DNA from: Paracoccaceae bacterium
GTDB taxonomy: Bacteria; Pseudomonadota; Alphaproteobacteria; Rhodobacterales; Rhodobacteraceae
DNA: 64,000 nt
NCBI GenBank assembly: GCA_030697175.1
Contig: JAUYQR010000003.1
Coordinates: 1 to 64,000 of the forward strand
Direction: 5' to 3'
Of this stretch, positions 51,220 to 58,635 are shown one piece after another (the first letter of the stretch is position 1; every line of letters begins with the position of its first letter). A program made the translations under genes and the position numbers. A model generated the notes under the pieces. The model was not told the DNA's origin. It did not search any database and saw only the letters and a list, made by a program, of their open reading frames with translations.

Positions 51220-52185
51220 ATGAGCGACGTCATTCGCCGCAAGATCGACCGGGCCGAAGCGGCCCAGCAGGATGGTGCGCCGGGGGCGGACCGTGGCTGG
51301 CGGCTGGCGCTGGCGCGGGCGGCGCGCAACCGGCTTGGTCTTGACGTCGAATTTCGCCGCATGTCGGTGCGCCGTGCATCGCTGGCCGAAGTGCTGGAAC
51401 TCCCGCCCGACCGCGCCCTTCTGGCGCTGCTCGACGGGCCGGAGGCGGGCCTTGGCCTGTTGATGCTGTCGGCCCCGGTGCTGTCGGCCTTCATCGAGGT
51501 GCAGACGATCGGCCGCGTCTCGCCGCAGCCCGCGCCGGGGCGCAAGCCGACACGGACCGATGCCGCGATGGTGGCGGGCCTGATCGACGCGGCACTGGTG
51601 GAGATGGAGCATATCCTGGCCGAGGAGGCGGATCTGGTCTGGGCCGGCGGGTTTCGCTATGCGTCCCACCTTGAGGATGCGCGCCCGCTTGGCCTGCTGC
51701 TTGAAGATGACGCCTACCGCGTCCTGGTGGCCGAGGTGGCGCTTGCCGGCGGCGTGAAATCCGGCGAGGTGATTCTGGCGTTGCCCGCGCAGGGGCGCGG
51801 CAGGCGGCCGGCGGTGGACGCGAGCGCTGTGGCGGCTCTGGCCGGGCCGCAGTTCACCTCGGCCCTTGGCGCGCAGGTGATGCAGGTCGATTGCACGCTG
51901 CTTGCGGTGCTTGGCCGGGTGTCGCTGCCGCTGTCACGGGTGATGGCGCTGGCCGCAGGCGAGGTGCTGCCGCTGCCCGCCGCCGCGCTGGATGCGGTTT
52001 CGCTGGAAACGCTGGATGGGCGACGCCTGGCCGCCGGCAAGCTGGGGCAGAACCGCGGGATGCGCGCGGTCAAACTGGCGCAAGGGGCTGCGCAGATGGC
52101 ACCGCCGCAGCGCAAGCCCGATGCCGCAGCCCCTGCGCCGGCCGCCAACCCCGCCCAGCCGGAGGTTTGGCGCGCCGCCGTCTGA
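51220..52185 (+). CDS. FliM/FliN (SpoA)-family protein
   Basis: The 321-residue protein has a FliM-like middle part and a C-terminal SpoA domain (about 215-285): DCTLLAVLGRVSLPLSRVMALAAGEVLPLP, then VSLETLDGRRLAAGKLGQN, the beta-strand pattern of flagellar switch or type III C-ring proteins. A Pro/Ala-rich tail follows. Isolated from any flagellar cluster here, it may be a divergent FliM acting with distant flagellar genes or a signalling partner of the adjacent kinase module. It starts 51 nt after the kinase stop. Confidence 0.75.
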   Translation: MSDVIRRKIDRAEAAQQDGAPGADRGWRLALARAARNRLGLDVEFRRMSVRRASLAEVLELPPDRALLALLDGPEAGLGLLMLSAPVLSAFIEVQTIGRVSPQPAPGRKPTRTDAAMVAGLIDAALVEMEHILAEEADLVWAGGFRYASHLEDARPLGLLLEDDAYRVLVAEVALAGGVKSGEVILALPAQGRGRRPAVDASAVAALAGPQFTSALGAQVMQVDCTLLAVLGRVSLPLSRVMALAAGEVLPLPAAALDAVSLETLDGRRLAAGKLGQNRGMRAVKLAQGAAQMAPPQRKPDAAAPAPAANPAQPEVWRAAV

Positions 52186-52219
52186 GGGCTCGGGCGGTCG
52201 CGGCCGATGCGGCGCGGGA

Positions 52220-52651
52220 TCAGCCCTTGGCGGCCGCAAGCGCCTCGATCTGCGGCCGAAGATGGTCCAACTGGTAGCCGTGGCGCGCGGGAATGCCGAT
52301 CAGGTCATCGGCGGGCAGACGACCGGCATGCGCCAGCGCCCAGACCACTGACGAGCGGTTGCCAGACGCGCAATAGGCCAGAACAGGGCCGCTGGCCGCG
52401 TCGATCGCCGCCCTTTGGGCAGTGACATTGGCCATCGTCAGCGCGCCGCCGATCACCGGGTTGGCGACAAACTGCAGGCCCATCGCCTCGGCGGCCGTCT
52501 GCATCGCGGTGCCGTGCAGGTGCGGAGGGATTTCGCCATCGGGGCGGTTGTCGATGATCGTGGTAAAGCCTGCCGCCTTTATCACCGCAAGATCAGACGG
52601 TTCGATCTGCGGCGAAACGGCGTAGGCCGGCGTGAGCGGGCGGATATCCAT
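52220..52651 (-). CDS. DUF442/TIGR01244-type phosphatase-like (rhodanese-related) protein
   Basis: The 143-residue protein has the DUF442 fold found as the N-terminal part of Blh proteins: DIRPLTPAYAVSPQIEPSDLAVIKAAGFTTIIDNRPDGE, then an active-site loop, LAYCASGNRSS, with a catalytic cysteine. Such proteins are linked to sulfur transfer in sulfide detoxification. AAGGACG precedes the ATG. It is the last gene of a minus-strand run with two sulfur-transporter halves and a persulfide dioxygenase-like gene. Confidence 0.83.
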   Translation of the reverse strand: MDIRPLTPAYAVSPQIEPSDLAVIKAAGFTTIIDNRPDGEIPPHLHGTAMQTAAEAMGLQFVANPVIGGALTMANVTAQRAAIDAASGPVLAYCASGNRSSVVWALAHAGRLPADDLIGIPARHGYQLDHLRPQIEALAAAKG

Positions 52652-52689
52652 GCGGTGGCGTCCTTTTTTGAAACGGGCTTGAAGCAGGG

Positions 52690-53127
52690 TCAGGTTGGGG
52701 CGGCAGCGCGGCGCAATGCAGCCCGGAAGGGGGCCGCTGCCAGCATGCCGACCAGCATCGCGGCGAAGAATGCAAGGCCGCCCGTGCCGCCGAACGACAG
52801 CGAGGCGAGCGCCGGTCCTGGGCAAAGCCCGGCCAGGGCCCAGCCGGCACCGAACAGCACCGAACCCCAGATCAAGCCGGGATCAAGCCGCTGCGGGCCA
52901 AGTCGCGGCAGGGCCGTGCCCAGCACCGACACGCGCCGACGCGCCGCCACCCGCCAGGCCACCGCCATCGGCACGATCGCGCCGCCCATCACGAAGGCAA
53001 GCGTCGGGTCCCAGTCGCCGAACACGTCCAGCCAGCCCTGCACCTTGGTGGTGTCGGTCATGCCCGAAACCACAAGCCCCAGCCCGAACACCGCACCGGC
53101 GACCCCGGCAGATACCGCGCGCAGCAT
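52690..53127 (-). CDS. YeeE/YedE-family sulfur transporter subunit (DUF6691 type)
   Basis: The 145-residue membrane protein has about four helices with GAVFGLGLVVSGMTDTTKVQGWLDVFG and a second repeat, GAGWALAGLCPGPAL. The GLVVSGM and GLCPGPA elements are characteristic of YeeE/YedE or PmpB-like proteins, which move thiosulfate or other reduced sulfur across the inner membrane. Its ATG overlaps the stop of the partner gene upstream (TGATG). Confidence 0.85.
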   Translation of the reverse strand: MLRAVSAGVAGAVFGLGLVVSGMTDTTKVQGWLDVFGDWDPTLAFVMGGAIVPMAVAWRVAARRRVSVLGTALPRLGPQRLDPGLIWGSVLFGAGWALAGLCPGPALASLSFGGTGGLAFFAAMLVGMLAAAPFRAALRRAAAPT

Positions 53128-53552
53128 CAGATCACCCCCCACAGATGCCGCAGCAAGGCCATCACCACCCCGCCCGCGCCGATGTAGACCGCGGTTGCAA
53201 CGATGCCGCGCAACGACAGCCGCGAGATGCCGCAAACCCCGTGGCCCGAGGTGCAGCCATTGGCAAGGCGCGACCCGAACCCGACCATCAGCCCCGCAAC
53301 AAGGATCAGCGGCAGGCTGTCGGTCAGGTGCGTTTCGGTGGCGAAAACCGGCCGCAGCAGTGCGGGCGCAAGGATCAGGCCGCCAAGAAATGCCGCCGTC
53401 TCGCGCCACATCCCGCGGTCCGTGCCATCGACGATGCCGCCAACCAGCCCCGAGGCGCCCATCACCCGCCCGTTCATCAACAGAAAGATCGCGCCCGCGG
53501 TGCCGATCAGGGCACCCCCGGCAAGCCCCCAGAGCCAGTCAGTCTCGATCAT
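53127..53552 (-). CDS. YeeE/YedE-family sulfur transporter subunit (PmpA type)
   Basis: The 141-residue membrane protein has four helices. It carries GASGLVGGIVDG and the signature GSRLANGCTSGHGVCGISRLSLR, in which the cysteine-containing GCTSGHGVCG motif is diagnostic of the family. It pairs with the smaller subunit encoded directly downstream to form a complete two-half transporter for reduced sulfur compounds. It begins 24 nt after the metallo-hydrolase gene. Confidence 0.88.
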   Translation of the reverse strand: MIETDWLWGLAGGALIGTAGAIFLLMNGRVMGASGLVGGIVDGTDRGMWRETAAFLGGLILAPALLRPVFATETHLTDSLPLILVAGLMVGFGSRLANGCTSGHGVCGISRLSLRGIVATAVYIGAGGVVMALLRHLWGVI

Positions 53553-53575
53553 CGCCAGTGCCCCGGTGTCCTGCC

Positions 53576-54448
53576 CTACAAACCATTCAGCGGAACCTTC
53601 AGGTACGAGGTACCATTGTCTTCCGCTTCCGGCATATGACCTGCCCGCATGTTGATCTGCAAGGACGGGATGATCAGGCGCGGCATGGCCAAGGTCGCAT
53701 CGCGGGCCTGACGCAGGGCCACGAAATCTTCGCGCCGCCGCCCCGCACCGATATGCACATTGCGGGATTTCTGATCTCCGACAGTGCTTTCCCAGGCAAA
53801 GGTGTCACGGCCCGGTGCCTTGTAGTCATGCCCGACGAAGATCCGCGTGCTGTCGGGCAGGGCAAGAATCTTCTGCACGCTGTCAAACATCACCTCGGCC
53901 GATCCGCCGGGAAAATCGCAGCGCGCGGTGCCGAAATCCGGCATGAACAGCGTGTCGCCGACGAACGCCGCGTCACCGAACACATAGGTCAGGCAGGCTG
54001 GCGTGTGGCCGGGCGTGTGCAACACCTCGCCGCGCAACTGGCCGATCATCAGACTGTCGCCTTCGGCAAACAGCCGGTCGAACTGCGATCCGTCGCGGGC
54101 AAAGCGGGTGCCTTCGTTGAACACCTTGCCAAAGGTGTCCTGCACCACGGTGATCCGCTCGCCGATGCCGATCTTGCCGCCAAGCCGTTCCTGGATATAG
54201 GGCGCGGCCGACAGGTGGTCGGCATGGACGTGGGTTTCCAGAATCCATTGCAGATCAAGGTTCTGGTCGGTGATGGCCGCGATCACCGCATCCGCCGAGC
54301 GCGTGTCGGTCCGCCCCGAGGCATAGTCGAAATCGAGGACGGAATCGATCACCGCCGCGCCGCGGCCCTGCGGGTCCTGCACGAGGTAGGTGATGGTGTT
54401 CGTTGCCTCGTCAAAGAAGGCCTGAACCTTTGGGGCTGGCTGGACCAT
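53576..54448 (-). CDS. MBL-fold hydrolase, persulfide dioxygenase (ETHE1/Blh)-like
   Basis: The 290-residue metallo-beta-lactamase-fold protein has ETHVHADHLSAA (metal ligands), HTPGHTPACLTYVFGD, FVGDTLFMPDFGTARCDFPGG and FVGHDYKAPGRD, all matching the ETHE1-like domain of Blh proteins. Such enzymes oxidise glutathione persulfide to sulfite. AGAGGA precedes the ATG. In BigR-controlled systems this domain is fused to DUF442; here the DUF442 gene is separate, at the far end of the operon. A palindromic FNR-like box lies upstream. Confidence 0.88.
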   Translation of the reverse strand: MVQPAPKVQAFFDEATNTITYLVQDPQGRGAAVIDSVLDFDYASGRTDTRSADAVIAAITDQNLDLQWILETHVHADHLSAAPYIQERLGGKIGIGERITVVQDTFGKVFNEGTRFARDGSQFDRLFAEGDSLMIGQLRGEVLHTPGHTPACLTYVFGDAAFVGDTLFMPDFGTARCDFPGGSAEVMFDSVQKILALPDSTRIFVGHDYKAPGRDTFAWESTVGDQKSRNVHIGAGRRREDFVALRQARDATLAMPRLIIPSLQINMRAGHMPEAEDNGTSYLKVPLNGL

Positions 54449-54528
54449 GACATATCCTCTTTCGCGGTGCGCCGGTTTGCGAGCAAACGGATCAGATTGC
54501 AAGACTTGAATATGTAGCTCGGCAACGA

Positions 54529-54542
54529 TTGACCTGAGTCAA
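54529..54542. promoter_or_regulatory. FNR-like palindrome
   Basis: TTGAC-CTGA-GTCAA is a perfect inverted repeat matching the Crp/Fnr-family pattern TTGAY-N4-RTCAA. It lies between the persulfide dioxygenase-like gene and the divergent TraR/DksA-type gene, 53 nt before the latter's start codon. Confidence 0.6.
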
Positions 54543-54594
54543 GGAGCCATGCGCTATGTTGCGCTAGGGTAAGGATGAGGACAAGGAGTGCAGG

Positions 54595-54927
54595 ATGCAA
54601 GCCCAGATGAAACGACCCGTGGCCGAGCGCAAGCTGGCGCTGCAAGCGCAACTGGCGATCTTGAAAGCGCGGTTGCAGTCGATCGAGCGCGATCTGGAGG
54701 CGGAACCGGACCGCGACTGGGAAGACGCGGCGATCGAGCGCGAGGATGACGAGGTGCTGGAGGAAACCGGCCTTGTCAGCCAGCGCGAGCTGCGCCAGAT
54801 CGAAGCCGCGCTCAACCGCATCGAGGCGAACGACTACGGCATCTGCCTGCGCTGCGGCGCCGAAATCAGTGAAGCTCGGCTGGACATCCTGCCCCACACC
54901 GCGTTTTGCAAGGAGTGTGCGAAATGA
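54595..54927 (+). CDS. TraR/DksA-type zinc-finger protein
   Basis: The 110-residue protein has a long helical N-terminus (ERKLALQAQLAILKARLQSIERDLEAE) and a C-terminal zinc finger with CLRCG and CKEC. It is a small relative of DksA/TraR, which bind the RNA polymerase secondary channel and modulate transcription. The acidic tip typical of DksA is not obvious beyond EREDDEV. Its stop overlaps the next small gene. Divergence from the sulfide operon across an FNR-like box suggests a redox or stress context. Confidence 0.85.
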   Translation: MQAQMKRPVAERKLALQAQLAILKARLQSIERDLEAEPDRDWEDAAIEREDDEVLEETGLVSQRELRQIEAALNRIEANDYGICLRCGAEISEARLDILPHTAFCKECAK

Positions 54928-55118
54928 CGAAGCCCCCCGCGAAGGCCATTCCCGCGCAAGAACCCGGGGCGTTCGAGGCGGGGATGGCCGCAGAGGCCAT
55001 TGGTCTGGACATCCTTCTGGCCGAAATGCGGGCGCTTGCGGCCCTGATCCCCGGGCACGAGATCGCCCCGCGCAGCGACAGCGAAATCGAGGCGGATTTC
55101 GACAACATGCCGGTTTGA
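54924..55118 (+). CDS. Small hypothetical protein coupled to the TraR-like gene
   Basis: The 64-residue product starts at ATGA overlapping the TraR/DksA-like stop and encodes MTKPPAKAIPAQEPGAFEAG, then a helix (IGLDILLAEMRALAAL) and an acidic tail (RSDSEIEADFDNMPV). The overlap implies translational coupling. I do not recognise the family. Confidence 0.6.
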   Translation: MTKPPAKAIPAQEPGAFEAGMAAEAIGLDILLAEMRALAALIPGHEIAPRSDSEIEADFDNMPV

Positions 55119-55243
55119 CGGCAGGTCAGGCACTGGCCCTGCGGGTTCGCTGACGTGTTTCGGTGAAATTGAGTGCGGCCAATGGCTTGCCACGGCGGCC
55201 CCCTTGCGGCTTTAGTTGCCGCAGGTGGGCGCAGGGAGCGGGC

Positions 55244-57010
55244 ATGGCCGCGGACGACGTAAGATCCGAGATGCGCGATGGGGTGCTGGTGGTCACGCTG
55301 GATCATCCGCCGTCGAACGCGCTGACCCAAGCAATGCGGGCGGCGCTGCTGGCAGTGGTGCAGGCACCGGGCGCGGCCGAGGCAATCGTGCTCTGCGGGC
55401 AGGGCGCGGTTTTCTGCAGCGTGGTCGCGGGCGAGCGGGATCGGGCGGCACCCGACCTTGCGGCGCTGTGCCTTGGCGTGCAGGGCTGCGCGGTTCCGGT
55501 CGTGGTTGCGCTGCACGGATCGGCGATGGGTCCGGGGGCGGAGCTGGCGCTGGCGGCGCGGGCGCGGGTGGCGCGGGCAGGAACCCGGATCGCTTTTCCC
55601 GACATAGCACTTGGTCTGCCGCCCGAGGCCGGATCGACGCAGCGGCTGCCGCATCTGGTGGGTGCGGCCGAGGCATTGCGGATGCTTCTGACCGGGCGCG
55701 CAGTCTCGGCCGAGGAGGCGCTGAACAGCGGCCTGATCGACCAAATCGTGCCTGAAGGCGAAACCGAAGCCGCAATCGCCCTTGCGCGCCATCTGGCTGG
55801 CCGTCCGAAATCCGACCGGGGGCCGGGCGATCCGCTGGCCTATCAGGCGGCGGTGGCAGCGGCGCGACGCGACCAGCGGGGCGCGATGCCGGCGATCGGG
55901 CGGATGATCGACTGCGTCGAGGCGGCGCTGGTGCTGCCGCTGGAAAACGGCGTGGCGCTGGAAGCCGTGGCGCGCGAGGATATGGAAGCGTCCGACGATG
56001 CCCGCGCGCTTCGCTGGGCGGTGGAAGCGGAGCGGCGCTCGCTGGTGCGACTGGCCTCGGTGTCGGGCGGTTCGGGGGGCCACGTGCAGCATCTGGGCCT
56101 GCACGGAACCGGGCCGGGGATGGCGAGCCTTGCGTTGCTGGCTGTCACGCGCGGATTTGCGGTGACCTGGGTGGCCGAGGATGCGGCCGCGCTGGCACGC
56201 GGCATCGCGTGGGCCACCGAACGGATGCAGGCAGAGGAACGGGCAGGGCGGTTGTCGGCGGCCGGACATGCGGCTGCGCGGGCGCGGCTGAAGACCGGCG
56301 AAGGTCTGGAGGCTTTGGCCCCGGCGGGGGTGGTGGTGCATGTCCTGGCGCCCGGCGCGGCAGAGCGTTCCGCCCTTGCCGCCGACGCTGTGCATGTCGT
56401 GCTGGGCGGGGCGAGTGGCGATATCGGGCTGGCGCTGGCCCGGTCTGGCCGGATCAGCGAACTTGCGCTGCCCGCCGGTGTCGGGTCAATGACCGCAACC
56501 CTCATGACCGACGTGCTGCGCCGGCTGGGCGTGCCGCCCGTGCTGGTGGGCGAGCGCCCGGTCATGGGGCGGCGTCTGGCGGCGGCCGGGGCCACGGCGC
56601 TGGCCCGGCTGACCGGGCTTGGCGTGCCGAAACGGCTGGTCGCGGCGGCGCTGGACGGTTTTGGCGCGCGGCTGCCCGATGCAGCCCTGCCCGATCTTGG
56701 CGCCGATCTGCGTCCGATGCCCGAGGCCGAGGTTCTGAACCGCTGGCTTGGCGCGCTGGCGAATGCCGGCTTGCAGCTGCTGGAGGCGGGCATCGCGCTG
56801 CAGCCATCCGACATCGACCATTGCCTGATCGCCGGGCAGGGCTTTCCGCGCTGGCGCGGGGGCGCGATGTATCAGGCCGACCGTCGCGGCCTGATGGTGC
56901 TGCGCCGCGACCTGCGGCTTTGGGCCGAGGAAGACCCGGTCTGGGCGCCGTCGCCGTTTCTGGATGACCTGATCGCCAACGGCACACGCCTGTCGGCCCT
57001 GAACCGCTAG
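55244..57010 (+). CDS. Degenerate FadJ/FadB-like enoyl-CoA hydratase / 3-hydroxyacyl-CoA dehydrogenase fusion
   Basis: The first roughly 190 residues are an enoyl-CoA hydratase domain. Glu100 (GPGAE) corresponds to the first catalytic glutamate of FadB (E119), but the second (E139) is Asp120 (AFPDIALGL). The middle should be a 3-hydroxyacyl-CoA dehydrogenase but lacks a good nucleotide motif and the HFFNP active-site stretch. The C-terminal part (IALQPSDIDHCLIAGQGFPRWRGGAMYQAD) is clearly FadJ-like. At 588 residues it is about 100 shorter than typical fusions. It may be a hydratase-like or structural paralogue. GGGAG precedes the ATG. Confidence 0.8.
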   Translation: MAADDVRSEMRDGVLVVTLDHPPSNALTQAMRAALLAVVQAPGAAEAIVLCGQGAVFCSVVAGERDRAAPDLAALCLGVQGCAVPVVVALHGSAMGPGAELALAARARVARAGTRIAFPDIALGLPPEAGSTQRLPHLVGAAEALRMLLTGRAVSAEEALNSGLIDQIVPEGETEAAIALARHLAGRPKSDRGPGDPLAYQAAVAAARRDQRGAMPAIGRMIDCVEAALVLPLENGVALEAVAREDMEASDDARALRWAVEAERRSLVRLASVSGGSGGHVQHLGLHGTGPGMASLALLAVTRGFAVTWVAEDAAALARGIAWATERMQAEERAGRLSAAGHAAARARLKTGEGLEALAPAGVVVHVLAPGAAERSALAADAVHVVLGGASGDIGLALARSGRISELALPAGVGSMTATLMTDVLRRLGVPPVLVGERPVMGRRLAAAGATALARLTGLGVPKRLVAAALDGFGARLPDAALPDLGADLRPMPEAEVLNRWLGALANAGLQLLEAGIALQPSDIDHCLIAGQGFPRWRGGAMYQADRRGLMVLRRDLRLWAEEDPVWAPSPFLDDLIANGTRLSALNR

Positions 57011-57015
57011 GCGCG

Positions 57016-57231
57016 TCAGCCGAGCAGGATCCCCGTGACCACCAACATCAACCCCAGCGCCGACACGCCCAGCGCCGCCATGTTGATCACCACGACGCGC
57101 TGCAATTCGGCCCGCATCGCTTCGTCTGGCAACCCCGCGCCCCGCGCCTTCATGGCCCGCATGATGCAGTAGCCAAGCCCCGCAATCCCGACAAGCGAGA
57201 CGAATGCGCCGATCCAGATCAATGCCTGCAT
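57016..57231 (-). CDS. Small two-helix membrane protein
   Basis: The 71-residue protein has helices at about 4-24 and 47-69 joined by a charged loop (MRAMKARGAGLPDEAMRAELQRV). No family is recognised, though the layout resembles small conserved Rhodobacteraceae membrane proteins. It ends 6 nt from the convergent FadJ-like gene and diverges from gapR. Confidence 0.65.
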   Translation of the reverse strand: MQALIWIGAFVSLVGIAGLGYCIMRAMKARGAGLPDEAMRAELQRVVVINMAALGVSALGLMLVVTGILLG

Positions 57232-57396
57232 GTGGTGGTCGCTCTCCGGTTGGTTCCGTGTCAGGCGTTAGCCCTTCGCCTTGCCGCTGACAAGGTGGCG
57301 GTTGCCGGATCGGCGCTTGAAACCGGGGCGCGGCACGGGGTAGGAAGCGCGCGGCGGGGGGATGCCCTGACCCATGAAGCCCAGAACGAGGACCAG

Positions 57397-57651
57397 ATGG
57401 CCGACCCGACCGATGCCTACACCGTGACCGCCGACGAGCTGCGCCAGTTCATCGAACGCTACGAGCAACTGGAAAGCGAAAAGAAGGACGTGACCGAGCA
57501 GCAGAAAGAGCTGATGGCCGAAGCCAAGGGCCGCGGTTACGACACCAAGGTGATGCGCAAGGTCATCGCCCTGCGCAAGCGCAAGCCCGACGAGATTGCC
57601 GAAGAAGAAGCGATCATGGAAATGTACAAGACCGCGCTCGGGATGGCGTAA
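57397..57651 (+). CDS. gapR: GapR-family (DUF2312) nucleoid-associated protein
   Basis: The 84-residue protein matches GapR/DUF2312 closely: TADELRQFIERYEQLESEKKDVTEQQKELMAEAKGRGYDTKVMRKVIALRKRKPDEIAEEE. In Caulobacter GapR binds overtwisted AT-rich DNA ahead of replication and transcription and supports topoisomerases. I start it at MADPTDAYT, preceded by GAGG; the upstream frame is unrelated. It is monocistronic and faces a convergent gene 3 nt after its stop. Confidence 0.93.
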   Translation: MADPTDAYTVTADELRQFIERYEQLESEKKDVTEQQKELMAEAKGRGYDTKVMRKVIALRKRKPDEIAEEEAIMEMYKTALGMA

Positions 57652-57654
57652 CCT

Positions 57655-58527
57655 TTACGCCGAGAGGAAGCGCACGCCGGGCATGGTGCGGATCAACGCC
57701 ACGTCGGCGTGATAGCGGGCGGTCAGATCATCGACCAGATCCTGCGTCCAGCCGGGGGTATCAAGTTCCACCGTGATCTGGTCGTCGCGCTGGAAGCGTT
57801 CCAGAAACGCCGTCATCACCCGGCGGCGTTGCGACACTCCCGCTGGCGGGTGTGCCGCGACATAGGCGCGCATCCGGGTAAAGCCTTCGGGCGTCAGCAG
57901 GATGGACATCAGCTCGTCGGTATCGGTCAGGCTTACCTCGGCGCCGTGGCCCGACACAGCCTGCAAGACCTCGTTCCAGATCAGGGGCGTGTCCTCGTCA
58001 CACCAGACGGTCAGCGGCACGTTCGGGCAATGGTGCAGGATGCGACGCACCGTATCGGACCACAACAGCCCGCGCGGATCGAGGCCGGTCAGGATGTCTT
58101 CGGTGCTGCGGGTCGAGACCTTTTCCTGCAGCGCGGGCAGGAAGGTTGCGGGGTTGCGGATCGCCAGGTGAAACTCGGCGTCCAGAAACGGGAATATCTG
58201 CGTGAAGCTGAGCGCGCGTTCGCCACTGTAGCTGTAAAGCCCGTCGCGTGCCGCCCAGGTGGGAAAGCCCAGAAAGCTGTCCCAACTCAGCACCACCCGG
58301 TCCGCCGCCTGTTCCCCGACGATCTGTCCCAGGATCGACCCCTGCATCTCGGCCGAGGCGGCACCGCCCTTCAACTCGATCGAGGTGTCGCGGAGCAGCT
58401 TGCGGTAGCGTGTCGGTGCAGGGATCGCGATGCCCTGTTCGGCCAGCACGGCGCGGTTCTTCAGCAGGCACCGCACCAGCCGGTCTTCGTCAGTGCAATG
58501 TGCGCCAAGGTGATAGACGATGCGCAT
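57655..58527 (-). CDS. Conserved-looking hypothetical protein, possibly sulfotransferase-like
   Basis: The 290-residue soluble protein begins MRIVYHLGAHCTDEDRLVRCLLKNRAVLAEQGI, a pattern similar to uncharacterised Rhodobacteraceae proteins with a P-loop-like sulfotransferase fold (strand, LGAH loop, helix). It continues with SWDSFLGFPTW and FPFLDAEFHLAIRNPATFLPAL, where the RNP may correspond to a nucleotide-contact position. No classical PAPS loop is evident. The start follows AGGGCAAG. Function is unknown. Confidence 0.65.
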   Translation of the reverse strand: MRIVYHLGAHCTDEDRLVRCLLKNRAVLAEQGIAIPAPTRYRKLLRDTSIELKGGAASAEMQGSILGQIVGEQAADRVVLSWDSFLGFPTWAARDGLYSYSGERALSFTQIFPFLDAEFHLAIRNPATFLPALQEKVSTRSTEDILTGLDPRGLLWSDTVRRILHHCPNVPLTVWCDEDTPLIWNEVLQAVSGHGAEVSLTDTDELMSILLTPEGFTRMRAYVAAHPPAGVSQRRRVMTAFLERFQRDDQITVELDTPGWTQDLVDDLTARYHADVALIRTMPGVRFLSA

Positions 58528-58635
58528 CTTGCCCTGTATCTGCCTGTGCCTGCCCCGGGCCGCTGCGGGCCGTTGCGCGCAACTATACGGGGTTTTCTGG
58601 ACAGGGAAACCGCTTTCCTGTAGGCCCTGTCCGCG

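Noticed and set aside
55244-57010. Annotation as a normal bifunctional FadJ
   Set aside because: The dehydrogenase motifs and one catalytic glutamate are missing, so the standard activity label would be misleading.
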